Shown here piece by piece: positions 11,561-22,474 of a DNA stretch of 64,000 bases; position 1 is the stretch's first letter; each line of letters begins with the position of its first letter. A program made the position numbers and the translations under genes. This DNA is from Ascaphus truei (Eukaryota; Chordata; Amphibia; Anura; Ascaphidae): the NCBI GenBank assembly GCA_036426205.1, contig CM071568.1, positions 216,051,245-216,115,244 on the forward strand, in the 5' to 3' direction. The notes under the pieces were generated by a model. That model saw only the letters and a list, made by a program, of their open reading frames with translations, ran no database searches and had not been told where the DNA came from.

Positions 11561-12670
11561 AGGGGTTAACATTAATTTTAAAAATACCTATTTTTCTCCT
11601 GTGAGGTCACCTGGGTTAACTTTATCTTTGCATTAATGGGCCAATAAAACAATGACAAAGTAATATGCTTATAATAGTAGCGACTGGTGAAAGTGTACCA
11701 AGATGTACCAGAGATTTGACACGATCTCTAGGTTCTCTACAAGGGTTTTGTGTACATCCCTGTGACTGGTCTGGCAGACAGACGGTGACAGAGAGGGCAC
11801 TCTCCATTTCCTTACAGATTTAAAAATATAGACTTGTGACGGGCAAAATCAAGCGGGTAGAACAATATCAAACATGACAGGATGTCTGTGTTGCATATGT
11901 CAGATATTTCTTACCACCTCAAAAATAAAATTAGCCCTGTTAGGACAGATGTCCTGGTATGCATTAAAATCATATGAATGCAACAGCTAGGGTAGCATTC
12001 TTATATGGCTTACAGGGAGAGAGTTATAGGTTATTTTATGTTCTCAGATTGATTTGTTTAAAATGTATTCTCTCTCCCAGCCTTTAAAAGAGTGGGGGAA
12101 AAGAAACACCCGCAAATGGTTGGCCTGTCCTTGCAACAGGGGCAATGTTTTGAGCATAAAAATAATGCATTTGGGTATCAGAAGTAGAATTCAACAAAGA
12201 GGGATGTTATAGCAATAAAACAGGAATTCTCATATCGTCAACGTCAAGAGCACTTTGACGGGAATTAATATTATTCATTTGTAACGTATAGGTTCTCTGT
12301 TTTATCATTTTATTATATGAAACTGTCTCCATTTTTACAGATGTAGTGGGATTTACTATCGGCGTGGGCGCGTTAGATGCATAATTAACACTTTGTCAGC
12401 ACCTAGTCCACGACTGAGCCGCACCTCGGCTACAGTCAGTCGGAATAATTTTTTGTGGCGTTATTTATGTTGTTGCAGTTCAGTGCATGGCCAACAAATG
12501 GAGCACTGAATATCTTTGCCTATGATACTCTGAATGCTACAGTAGTTCAGTAGTAGCCCTGCAGGTGTCTGAATATAGGATACAATGTACACGTCTGTTT
12601 GTCTAATGACCCTGTACATCTCTACTGTTGCAGTTTCACACTTTATTAAAAAAAAACTGTGCATTAATCA
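11561..12670. other. No recognised feature
   Basis: Mixed AT-rich noncoding DNA. Short minus-strand frames at 11622-11807 and 12461-12664 show no domain. A GC-richer patch near 12350-12450 has no clear identity. Confidence 0.35.
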
Positions 12671-12675
12671 AAACT

Positions 12676-13212
12676 GTCTCATATCCCTGTATACCTTCTC
12701 TTTCTAAAAAGATGTCTAACCTTTTTTTGAAGATATCTATTATATCTGCCATCACAGTCTCAATGGGTAATGAATTCCATATTTTAACTACACTTCTGTA
12801 AGAACCCTTTCCTTTGTTGCTGGGGAAATCTCCTTTTCTCCAACCTTAAGGGATGACCCTGTGTCGTTTTTACTGCTCTTGTGTTGAATAGTTCTTTTGA
12901 AAGCTCCTTGTATTGTCCCCGAATATATTTGTGTATAGTTATAATGTCCCCTCTTAGACGCCTCTTTAATAATGTAAACAAATCTACTGTAAATTAGCTA
13001 GTCTCTTTTCATATGTCAGATTATCCATCCCCTATATTAATTTGGTGGCTCATCTCTGTACTCTCTAGTTTCATAATTTCTTTTCTAAGGAAAAAATTGT
13101 ACTCAATATTCAAGGTGTGCTAATGCTTTATAAAAGGGCATCATTATGTTTACTTTCCTTCCATCCATTGCCATTTAATGCAAGATAAGATCTTGTTTGC
13201 CTTTGCAGCTAC
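12676..13212 (-). mobile_element. CR1-like LINE 3' fragment (post-RT domain)
   Basis: Reverse-complement translation gives, in order, AAKANKILSCIK, a degraded YKALVRPHLEYG-type stretch, a run related to ERVQRRATK, then LLKRRLRGDIITIHKYIRG and a QGHPLRL segment. This is the C-terminal region following reverse transcriptase in CR1/L2-type LINEs. The longest unbroken piece is 12784-12981. Stops and indels mark it as a relic. The 3' end toward 12676 continues into noncoding sequence. Confidence 0.75.
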
Positions 13213-13325
13213 TGTATGACTTTGGGCCCTATTGCTAAAGTTACTATAGCGGTTACTAACCGCAAAGCTAATTAAGGGGTTAATGGCCATTAGTTTGTTT
13301 TTTGATTGTACAGTTGCTGCCCACA

Positions 13326-13377
13326 GAGGACATGGACACAGAGAACGGTGATGAGGATGGCTTTCATCCTGGCAGGG
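13326..13377 (+). other. Exon-like 52-bp block followed by a splice donor, copy 1 of 5
   Basis: The block reads as EDMDTENGDEDGFHPGRG and ends directly before GTAAGTAG, a near-consensus 5' splice site. Homologous blocks of exactly 52 bp are at 38933-38984 (+), 43811-43862 (-), 57312-57363 (-) and 58291-58342 (-). No downstream acceptor or further coding exon was recognised. Confidence 0.4.
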
Positions 13378-13644
13378 GTAAGTAGAACTTTTATTTACTT
13401 TTTGCTGGCTGGATAATGTTTTATTTTTAATGGTCAAATGAGCTATTATCCATATCTGGATAATAGTAATTTTGCCCGTTATTGTACTGAATGTGTTGAG
13501 TGGGGTTGTTGGGAGTAGAGTAGGTGAGTAGTAGGGTTGTTTCTTGGGGGTAGAGGGATTGTTTCTTGGGGGTAGAGGGATTGGGTGAAGGGGGTTGTTG
13601 CCCCAAGGGTGTGTGTTAGGCCTCTCAGGTGGGGAGCGGGAGTG

Positions 13645-13703
13645 GTTAACCCTTTCGTTACCATAGTGGTTACTACTACTACTATGGTAGTGAAGGGGTT
13701 AAC
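13645..13703. repeat. Imperfect palindrome in E5
   Basis: The arms GTTAACCCTTTCGTTACC and its near complement flank a short CTACTACTA-type centre, giving a hairpin of about 59 nt. It belongs to the recurring hairpin family of this window. Confidence 0.7.
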
Positions 13704-14405
13704 TCCTCCCGCAACCTTCCCAGCTGGCCTAACCACCCACCCTGGGGCAACTATCCCCTTTATCCACCCTCTGTATCCCCAACAAACTGAGTACTCATGT
13801 TTAACCCCTTCATTGCATTAGTGGCTAGCCGCTAAAGTAATGAAGCTGCCTGTAAATGTATTTCTATTACAGTACATAGGATGGAAGCAGGGGGTCTCCG
13901 GAGGTGGTATTAATGTGTAACAGCTCCGGAGACTCACGACTAAATCTGATTCAATGAAAATCAAAAATAAATTCTAAGTCCTACTCGCAAATCCCATCTT
14001 GCCACCCTTGGGGTGGCGAGATGAGATCTGTGATAAGCTCGCTAGGTGAGAGCCTCTATGATCTCGTCGGAGCTACTAGAATAGGGTGATTTTCTCAAAA
14101 TCGTGAGTTGGAGCTGTTTTTCAGCTCCTGCTCGGTGTGTTTGAGCAGGAGCGAGATTGCTCAGGGAGATGCACCTCGCGAACGAGTTTGACAGGTCATT
14201 GGAACTTTTTGATTAGCAAAATTGCCAAATCGTTCAGGAACTGCTCAAAATTCTCGATGAGTTAGTTATCGAAGTTTATAGAATAGGCCACTATATCTGG
14301 ATAATTAAAATTACCCATTATGCAAACATGAGCTAGTTTTGATGCCTTTTCCATTTGCAAAAGTATTTTGGCATCCTCAGTCTAACAGATATTTGGTATT
14401 TTATA

Positions 14406-16553
14406 CTGTCGCGGCCCCTTTTATTCTCCAACATCACTGCATTTTTCCGGGATTTTTTTTCGAATGCCACGCACTTCACCGCGTTCATGCCGCATTCATG
14501 TTGCATTCACAGACGCGGTTGATGCGCGGTTGATGCGCGGTTGATGTGTTTATTGATAATGGTTCAGATTTAATTGGTTGCAATTCTTCGTGTGTCCGCC
14601 AGATGGCAGATATTCATGAATTATAATGCGCATGCGCTTCAGTAATGTGTCGACTTGCACGTGTTTCGTTTAATACCACAGTGGTCTATTGTAAATTGGC
14701 CTTGGGACTGAAGGAAGAGGTTACAATAATGTATCAATTTAGGCTTTTCATATTAAAGAAAGACAAGCACCAGTTTCTGGTCTGGTTATTGTCCAGAGAT
14801 TCCCGCCATGAGTGTACAAGTGCAGCCCGTGTTCCAAAAACCTGACAGAACGTACGCTTATTTAATATGGGCCGCGATTAATGCAACAGATGATAAGATG
14901 GCAACAGTTGTTCAAATTTATCAGTATTTTATCGAAAACTATGACTTTTTACAAATTTTCGCCAGCTCCTCATGTGTACAGTATCTAAACTGCAGTCATG
15001 ATGTACACAAACCTCTCCTCTCTCAATGTACACAGAATGAGGAAGAAGATAAAGACGGAAAAAATTATATTACTATATATACATATTATTATATATTATA
15101 TATTATTAATTAATATTATTATCAATGTGCATTATTCATGATTATCCACCGCCCCTCAATTTCCATCTGACAGAAGAACTTAATAAAGACTTCATTATGT
15201 ATTATTCATGATTATTTATATATTTGTTTTTTTTGTTTCTGATAAAATAAAATAAATATTTATTTACATTCATGATAATCATAATCATTGACAACAACCC
15301 CCCCCCCACACACCTACAGTACACCAAAGAAAAAGAAAGAATGACAAAACAACATGAATCAGTTAATGGTGGTTTTTTAAACTCTCAATTCTCACAGTGC
15401 TGTGCAAATCAGATTTACATATCAAATTCGAGAAGGGATTTTCCAAAGCGTTACCGTAAACAAAGCCTCAAAGGGTTGGGGGGGGGGGTTGGTGAGTCAT
15501 GCGCAGTAATCAGCTAGCTCCCATCTCAAAGAGGATTACACGCAGGTGCAGTGAGGTGACGCTCGGCTAGGGACGGATTAAAAACACAATGGCAAGCTTC
15601 AGAAAATGAATGACTCTGTAGAGGTGTCTGTCAATAAGAGTTTCAAATCCTTGAGCGAGCCTTGTGTGTGTGCGTGGGGGAGGGGGGTACAGGGTACAGC
15701 TGCATGAAGGATTAGCTGTGCAGCAGTTCAAAGAAATGACATAATTTCAAAAGGCAGTTCATCATAATAATATGATCCCTACACCCCCAAATACAGTACA
15801 TAAAAAGCACACAAATCAACCATGTGCAGTCAAACGCACAGGGTCGCAGTCAAAAGTTACAGCACAGATTGAATATCGTAATATCAAGATGGTTTTTGCA
15901 GGCTTGTGGAGAAAATAAAAAAAAAAAATGAGAAGAAAATTATTATATATTTTTTTTTGGTCACTCACTCAAGCAAGCAGTGGTGAACTTTCAGACGCAT
16001 ACTCAGTAATCATCAGATGTCAAGCAGGAATGTGATTGAAACCAGAAACACACACATTCAAAGGAATGGTGTGGGAGAGGTGTACTGCACTGTAGAGAAG
16101 ATAAGAAGTTGAAATACCCTGCAGTGCAGTACATTATCCTGTGTGTGTGCGGGGGCGAGCGAGGGGAGAGTGCTGTATATGCCGAAATGTGATACTGTTA
16201 CAGTACTGTACACGTCTATGCGTTTCAACAATTTTCAAATGACACATACAGCACTGCAAATGCATGTATACAGTATATATGCAAATTTACAATTACTGCG
16301 TGTGCACACGCAGACTGTGTACTGACGTAGGTTGAACTGCTAAAGTATTAGACTTCAAAGACAACAGCTCGCGAACGCCCCCCTGAGTTTTTAGACGGTA
16401 TTGCAGTATTGCAGACAGAGATGATAAAATGCTAATATTACAAGCGCTAAAATAACGCAATTCACTCCGGACCAAAAAAAACAAAACGCATCTGCCCGCG
16501 ATTATCAGAGCGCCGCGGATCCGGCAGCATTAGGATAAAGGCGGCTGCCGCTG
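14406..16553. mobile_element. Possible TA-flanked DNA element (2.1 kb) with a forkhead-like frame
   Basis: The left end after TA reads CTGTCGCGGCCCCTTT; the right end on the other strand, before TA, reads CAGCGGCAGCCGCCTTT. Both share GC-rich words with MITE M1/M2 ends, and the left interior shares a CACTTCACCGCGTT-type word with M1. The pairing is imperfect and no transposase is visible inside, so this boundary call is an inference. The segment also contains AT-rich DNA, C and G runs near 15300 and 15480, and no other recognisable frame. Confidence 0.35.
14808..15113 (+). pseudogene. Forkhead-domain-like frame, probably frameshifted
   Basis: The 101-codon frame starts at an ATG with G at -3 (GCCATGA). 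After 11 residues it enters a stretch that lines up with the first half of a forkhead DNA-binding domain: KPDRTYAYLIWAAINATDD (helix 1), then KMATVVQIYQYFIENYDF (helix 2 and approach to helix 3). The pattern KP..TY.YLI..AI..T..K..T...IYQY..EN is the FOX signature; IYQY is common in FoxI-type proteins. The recognition helix (W.NS.RHNLS) is absent in this frame, but the +1 frame shortly after reads YTNLSSLNVHRMRKK, a weak match to the end of helix 3 and wing 1, suggesting a frameshift. An AATAAA lies near 15181. It could be a decayed retrocopy, a degenerate gene or cargo of a mobile element. The family call is by eye. Confidence 0.5.
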
Positions 16554-16555
16554 TA

Positions 16556-16905
16556 GCATATCCCTACAAAACATTTTCTTTGTACTTATAAAGTCCTCCA
16601 CTGCTAATTTCTATCCACAAGGTTTGTACATTTTCATCATTCCCTTCATAAACATCTTCCCTTATAATAGGTTTTAGATCCGGTTTAACATATAAACATA
16701 CTCCACCTCCCCTTCTATTTGTTCGATCCTTCCGAAATAGGGAATAACCCTCTAAATTAACTGCCCAGTCATGAGTTTCATCCTACCATGTTTCAGTAAT
16801 GCCTATGATATCATACTGCTCCCTTGCAGCTATTAATTCAGCTCCCCCATTTTATCTGTCAGGCTTCTTGCATTAGCAAGCATGCATTTAAAGTTGTTTT
16901 CAGTC
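16556..16905 (-). mobile_element. CR1-like LINE endonuclease-domain fragment
   Basis: The reverse-complement translation reads MLANARSLTDKMGEL, then (after a frame slip) YDIIGITETW, then GYSLFRKDRTNRRGGGVCLY and VKPDLKPIIRED. These are hallmarks of the AP-like endonuclease of CR1/L2-type LINEs: the N-A-R-S-L entry, the catalytic Glu in ITETW and the RRGGGV loop. One in-frame stop follows ETW, and a frameshift precedes it. It stops abruptly at about 16918, where another repeat begins. It may belong to the same family as the 12676-13212 fragment. Confidence 0.75.
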
Positions 16906-16917
16906 TGTGCTATTTAT

Positions 16918-17177
16918 TATCTTACTAGCTGAGAGACCCGGCACTGCCCGGGACCAAAACCTCCCGCTCCTTCCTCTCGCCCCCCCCCCCCCCCCCTTCC
17001 ATCGTCTCTCTCCTCCCCCCTGCGCTGCTCTGGTCCTCCCCCCCCCCCCCTGCGCTGCTCCGGTCCTTCCCCCAGCGCAGCACACAGTGCCACACACACC
17101 GTAAGACACACAGAGCCACACACACAAACCCAGTGAGAGACACACACACACAGTGTCAGACACATACAAACACAGTG

Positions 17178-17229
<52 letters not shown>

Positions 17230-17355
17230 TGTCACACAGTGTCACACAGTGTCACACACACAGTGTCACACACACACAGTGTCACACACACACACACATA
17301 GTGTCACAAACACACAAACACACACAGTGTCACACACACACACACACACTAAAAT
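16918..17355. repeat. ACTAGCTGA motif, C-rich tract and CA microsatellites
   Basis: The motif ACTAGCTGAGAGACCCGG at 16924 is followed by C-rich tracts (16980-17055) and then (CA)n with interspersed AGTGTCACACA units (17120-17348). A very similar start recurs at 63584, also followed by C-rich DNA and tandem repeats. His/Thr and Cys/Val open frames across the CA/GT run are artefacts. Confidence 0.8.
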
Positions 17356-18290
17356 GTCCTCGGGTACCCACAACTGCAGTGAGGACCCACCCGTTCCCCC
17401 CACCGGTGGACACCAGCCACCTCCGTTCAGTCTCCGCGCTTCCACCGGTCCAGAAGGCGGCTCTCCTGTGCGGGCACTCTGACCGGTCGGTCCCAGGTGT
17501 GGGGACGGAGCATGCAGCGCAGGCCGCCGAGCGCACGGCAACCCGGAACGGGCGCGAGCCGGCGTCGGGAGGAGGCTGAAGTGCCTGATGAGCGGGAGCA
17601 GCCGCAGCGTGCGCGCACCGCCAGGCCGCTGGAGCACACGTGTAATGCGCATGTGACAGGCGGGCACCGGGGAAAGGGGTGGGGGCAAGGGTCCAGGGTG
17701 GACCGACACAGGGGCAGTAGGTGGGGGTTGACACCCGGGGGGCATGGGGGTGCGCGGCAGGTGGAGGTGATACCCGGGGGCAGGGGGTCTCAGCGGAAGA
17801 CAGGGACACAGAGTGGTGTGACCGGTGGGAGGGGGGTTGGTGGTGGGCAAGAGGTGAGGCCGGTGCCGAGGAGCGGCGGGTGGTAGTGGTGTGGGTGGTC
17901 CTACTAAGTGAGATTACTAATCCAAGTGAGGGCAAGAGGTGCAATGTGAGGGGTGGGGTGAGGGGGGAGGGGGGTGCGTCCGTGGCCAATCACACAGGGG
18001 AAACACAGGGCCAATCACGCAGGGAGAAGACATACACACACAAATATTATTTCAGACTTATAGATATAGATCTGCTCCTGCCTTTCTACTCCAATTATAT
18101 TTAATCTTTAGAAGTGTTCTAGTATTATCTGTATTTAATATGGGTGTCTCCCTGCTTGCCAAACTCCCACTTGCCCCCATTCCACCTTCATGACCCCTTG
18201 CTATTTCCCCATCCCTATCTATTCTATTTAGTTTGTTATCTGTTTCTTGTCCCTCTACCCTCCATCCTAGTTTAAAATCTCTACATGACA
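17356..18290. other. CpG-rich, GC-rich segment
   Basis: High GC with many CpGs, open in several frames on both strands because AT-rich stop codons are scarce. No domain is recognisable. It could be a CpG-island-like piece of the preceding repeat. No promoter can be assigned. Confidence 0.35.
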
Positions 18291-18530
18291 TGTGTCATAC
18301 AAAGATAAATATTAGGGATCATATAAATGTCTTAAACACAAAATATTTTATGCTTTTTAGTAATTAATGTGATATGTTTGTGTGAACTGATATGGAATAT
18401 TATGTAATAATGACGGTATTATTTATGGGTGTAAAATAATGTATATCCATACATCTCAACAATATAAATTAATATTAGATTTCTATTAATGTAAAATAAA
18501 TGAAGGAAGTACTCTATAAATAATGGAAAC
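18291..18530. repeat. Left half of an interrupted repeat
   Basis: Similar to 54645-54960, sharing for example the GGGATCATATAAATGTCT word. The right half resumes at 21389 after the inverted composite. Together they indicate an older repeat split by an insertion. Confidence 0.5.
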
Positions 18531-19373
18531 ATGTAGAAGTGTGTGTCCAGGGTAGGAAGGGAGCGATGGTTTCAGGAACACCCCAGAAGAAAAGATAAAA
18601 AATGATGGTGCAGCAAAATAACACAAAGTAGGTGTAAATGAATCTTGGCTCTATTAAATGCCTACTTACAGCAGGTAAGTGGTTAAACCAGCATTACTCA
18701 GGATGGCAGGTAAGTATTAGACCGCAGTAACAGGGACCCAAACAGATGATGATATAGGAGAAATCCCACTCGAGTAGGTGTTCATGGAAGACAAGGAGAG
18801 ACCATGGTATAGATCGAAGGTATCAAATGTATAAGTTAAAAGCATATAGGAAATGTACTCACAATAAGTACATAGGACATGTACACATAAGGTTTTATTT
18901 GAGGCAGTAGAGTGCCGGAACAGATGAAACGCTTGCTGCTTCACTTCCAAGTGACTCCCGTCGGATCGCGGTGGATGGCGTCTGACGTCACATCCGGTGA
19001 GGGGTTGACGACTTCCGGTAAGGTAAACAGGGAAGCGGGTGGCAAGACAACACAACAGACTCGGCGCCTTCAGTTCAAGAACAGCTGTACAGGCTATGGA
19101 AGGCTCTTTCTGTATTCCCTTTCTCTTAGGGACTCTCTATCTCTCTGTAGCTCTCTCTCTCTATATTCTCTCTCTCTCTCTGTTCTCTCTCCCTTTGTTG
19201 TTCTCTCTCTTTCTGTTGTTCTCTCTCTCTCTGTCTCTTCCTCTCCAGTCTCTGTTCCCTATCTCTTTCAAATTCTCTCTCTCTCGGATGTTCTCCCTCT
19301 CTCCGATACTCTCTCTCTCTTGTGATATCATTTTCTTTAATATGTTTATTTAATATGTTTATTTAAACAAATA

Positions 19374-20148
19374 TATTGAATGTAATAGAATTCCCAGAGG
19401 TCTAAGATTCCCAAAGAATCCCTCATCCAATTTAGATGATGAGGACTTCGTCAAAAATTGGAATGAGGCAATAGATAAGTGCTCTTTTGATTTAATGGTA
19501 TCCCTAATTAATCAACATAAAAAACATATTAAGATTATTGATGAAGAGGTCACCATTATAGAAGAAAAGTTAGCACTTCTAGAAGATACTGCTGAATTCA
19601 CAGTTAAAGATCGTGATCTAAAAAGAAAAATTGATAAACTTGAAAATGAATAATATACTAACAAATCTAATAAATTCCAAAGAGATGAAGGAGATTATCT
19701 AAGAGGGGAACAAAGAGATTGGAAGAAAAAGAAAAGTAATTACCAGTCAGAGAGATTTATACAAGAAGGGAATGGTGATAACCATCATAAAGGTTCTGAT
19801 CAATCACCCATCAAATCTTATTTTACCAATTCATCTTATATTAAAGTAAACACTAATTACAAACCAAATTTTTAACCTAGAATACCACGGAGAGACTATA
19901 AAGACTATAGATCTGTATACCCACATTCTAGAAAAGATCATTTGCCTCACTCCAATAAACATATTAAAGAAAATTATATCAAAAGAGAGAGAGAGAGTAT
20001 CGGAGAGAGGGAGAACATCCGAGAGAGAGAGAATTTGAAAGAGATAGGGAACAGAGACTGCAGAGGGAAAGACAGAGAGAGAGAACAACAGAAAGAGAGA
20101 GAACAACATAGAGAGAGAGGGTCGCCTAGACCTCCTGCCAAGCCATAG
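19374..20148 (+). pseudogene. Decayed N-terminal retroelement protein (coiled coil plus basic RE-rich tail)
   Basis: One frame stays open for about 258 codons apart from two in-frame stops, near 19650 and 19873. It opens with IECNRIPRGLRFPKNPSSN, continues through DEDFVKNWNEAIDKCSFDLM and a heptad-like coiled coil ending KRKIDKLENE. It then becomes basic and polar and ends in an Arg/Glu-rich tail encoded by the GA repeat, closing with SPRPPAKP. The IPRGLR...KCS.DLM pattern recalls the N-terminal part of vertebrate Penelope-like proteins as I remember them; that assignment needs a database search. A nucleic-acid-binding role is inferred only from charge. Confidence 0.5.
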
Positions 20149-20149
20149 C

Positions 20150-20676
20150 TTCCTTGTCCACTGGGTGTGCTGCTGCCTTCTGTTGGCTCTGGGTTCCTCT
20201 GTCTATCTGTCTTCTTGTTGCTCCTGTCTCTGTCCTTTATAGCTTGCTTCCTGTCTGTTGCTTTTGCCTTTGCTTGAAGTCAGACTCCTAATGCACATGC
20301 TTCTGATTCCTGGTCTGTTTCTTTACCTGTACCTGTATTGTAGAAGTCTGTTCACAGTAAAAGCCCTTGCTGGTAATCTGGCTTGTCCCTGTTTGTTCCT
20401 GTTCTCAGTCCCTGCCCCCAGACCTGTCCTTGCTCCCCTGTCCTGTTCCAGTCTCCTCGTTGCCGACCTCTGCTTGTTACCTGACTTCGCTACCTGCTGC
20501 CTGCCTCGGACCTCTGCTTGTTTCCTGACTTCGCTACCTGCCGCCTGCCTTGGACCTCTGCTTGTACCTGACTTCGCTGCCTGCCGCCTGCCTCGGACCC
20601 CTGCTTGTGACCCCTACTACGCTCGTGCTGTTCCGGCCACCGAGATCCTACCCGCCACAGGAGTCTCCCGTGACAC
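20150..20676. repeat. LTR-like insert with three ~44-bp tandem units
   Basis: This segment is absent from the left inverted arm. It contains about three tandem copies of a unit with CCTCTGCTTGT and CCTGACTTCGCTACCTG (20465-20600). Its right edge, CTCCCGTGACA, is the complement of a TGTCACGGGAG start, which is LTR-like. No target duplication was found, so a solo LTR in minus orientation is only a suggestion. Confidence 0.35.
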
Positions 20677-21388
20677 CTGTACAGCTGTTTTTGAACTGAA
20701 GGCGCCGAATCTGCTGTGTTGTCTTGCCACCCGCTTCCCTGTTTACCTTACCGGAAGTCGTCAACCCCTCACCGGATGTGACATCAGACGCCATCCACCG
20801 CGATCCGACGGGAGTCACTTGGAAGTGAAGCAGCAAGCGTTTCATCTGTTCTGGCACTCTACTGCTTCAAGTAAAACCTTATGTGTATATGTCCTATGTA
20901 CTTATTGTGAGTACATTTCCTACATGCTTTTAACTTATAAATTTGATACCTCCGATCTATACCATGGTCTCTCCTTGTCTTCCATGAACACCTACTCGAG
21001 TGGGATTGCTCCTGTATCATCATCTGTTTGGGTCCCTGTTACTGTGGTCTAATAATTACCTGCCGTCCTGAGTAATGCTGGTTTAACCACTTACCTGCTG
21101 TAAGTAGGCATTTAATAGAGCCAAGATTCATTTACACCTACTTTGTGTTATTTTGCTGCACCATCATTTTTTATCTTTTCTTCTGGGGTGTCCCTGAAAC
21201 CATCGCTCCCTTCCTACCCTGGACACACATTATCTTGAAGGGAATCTGTACATATTTCCTGTGAAGGTTGAGAATCCTTTTTTGTTTCACCTTACACTTC
21301 ACCTTATATATTTCTAATTCACATGTTTCACTGTCACTGCTGTTTAGCGCCGTTCTAAGTCACTTTGGTTCACAAAATGTAGAAGTGT

Positions 21389-22430
21389 AACATGTCTCAA
21401 TATTATAACAAGATTTGCATTAGCTTTTGGTAACGCACAGGAGAAATGCATTATTATGCATAAGAACACATGTTAAGGTTTGACCAATGCGTATGTGCAG
21501 TGTATTGGGAAACGTGAGAGATGAAAATCCCTGTTAATAGCACTGCTATTTTGATGAACGGACATTATTTTTGAATCTCATTAGTTTTGAGGAAACCCGT
21601 TAATAAGACATCCATTCCCAATTTCCATAAGGCGCATTATTAGCAGAAAAAACGATGGACTTTTGTGGATCTACCACAAAGAGAGACATGCATGTCATTG
21701 ACTTACCAAATGTATGAATCATAAAGGATAGCACGCTGCTTGCCAAAAACATTATTACCCATTAGAATTGAGCCTCTCTTGTCACACTGTGGTTTGCATC
21801 TCAGAAGAAGATGAAATTCACCCTGTCAAAAATATTGTTAAGTTGTATATATACTGGATGGTTGCCCTATAATGTCCACATCTCAGTTTATTTACAAACC
21901 TCTGTCTTCCATATCTTCAGTTACTGACAGGCTGAAATACATAACAGACATTTCATTTCATTTACTGGGTTTTGAAAATACATTCCTTCTTTGTTTGGGT
22001 AAACTCACAAGACTTGTATGCATGAGTTGGTTGATTTCCTGACCACCACAATAATGATACCATTATTCAAAATGTGATTTTGTGCAGCGATGCAATAAAC
22101 CCATCCACTTCTGCAAAGAATGGCAATATACTTTAAAAGCAAATGGTACTTGTATTACATATTAGTATTCCCTTATGCATTGCTGGTATTTAGTTGAGAA
22201 TAAGTGCAGCTGTACCTTTGGCCTAGAAAACATTGCTTCCTTTTGGGGATAAACATTGCACTGAAAATAGATTTCCATGTCTCACAGTATAACAATACAG
22301 TGTTACAATGTCAGTAATGTTGAGGCCCTAAATACTTGAGTCTGTATCTTCTTGAGAAAATAGAACCTCGTGCCAACATGTCATTCACCATTCTCTGAAC
22401 AAGCCCCTTAACCACACACAGTACAATGCA
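21389..22430. other. Right half of interrupted repeat, then unannotated DNA
   Basis: 21389-21660 is related to 54955-55215 (shared ATTAGCTTT, TAACGC and ACCCGTTAA words). From 21661 onward I see AT-rich noncoding DNA with no feature. Confidence 0.45.
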
Positions 22431-22474
22431 CATCTGCACCACCCACATCTGAAGAAGAGCGGAAGCCAGCCCAG

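Larger units (their letters stand above)
13213..14289. repeat. Hairpin-rich repeat family, copy E5
   Basis: The ends are inverted: GGCCCTATTGCTAAAG at the left, and GGCCTATTCTATAAAC on the other strand at the right. Inside are three imperfect palindromes built on AACCCCTTCATTA, TAGCGG and similar words (13230-13285, 13645-13703, about 13803-13850), plus a 52-bp exon-like block (13326-13377) and a second hairpin at about 13432-13474. Relatives are at 29403, 38158, 43391 and 56348. It looks like a nonautonomous DNA element; the superfamily is not shown. Confidence 0.6.
18531..21388. mobile_element. Inverted composite retroelement insertion with 12-bp direct repeats
   Basis: ATGTAGAAGTGT occurs at 18531-18542 and 21377-21388. 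Between them, arms of about 555 bp (18543-19098 and 20676-21231) are near-identical inverted repeats. An inner pair (about 19140-19350 and 19958-20118) is a CT-rich/GA-rich inverted match. A decayed coding frame (19374-20148) lies at the centre. On the right side, about 20150-20676 is extra sequence not mirrored in the left arm. The arrangement resembles twin-primed or head-to-head Penelope-type insertions; the family is inferred from the central frame. Confidence 0.65.

Noticed and set aside
17160..17350. CRISPR-like regularly spaced repeats
   Set aside because: Pure dinucleotide microsatellite in a vertebrate genome; no distinct repeat-spacer pattern.
16900..17989. Several long frames (His/Thr, Cys/Val and Pro/Arg-rich) on both strands
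   Set aside because: They cover CA/GT microsatellites and CpG-rich DNA; no motif or consistent frame supports a gene.
20258..21052. 264-codon plus-strand frame, the longest in the window
   Set aside because: It crosses an LTR-like insert, a tandem repeat and one inverted arm. The similar frame in the other arm (18717-19055, minus) is explained by the arms being near-identical.
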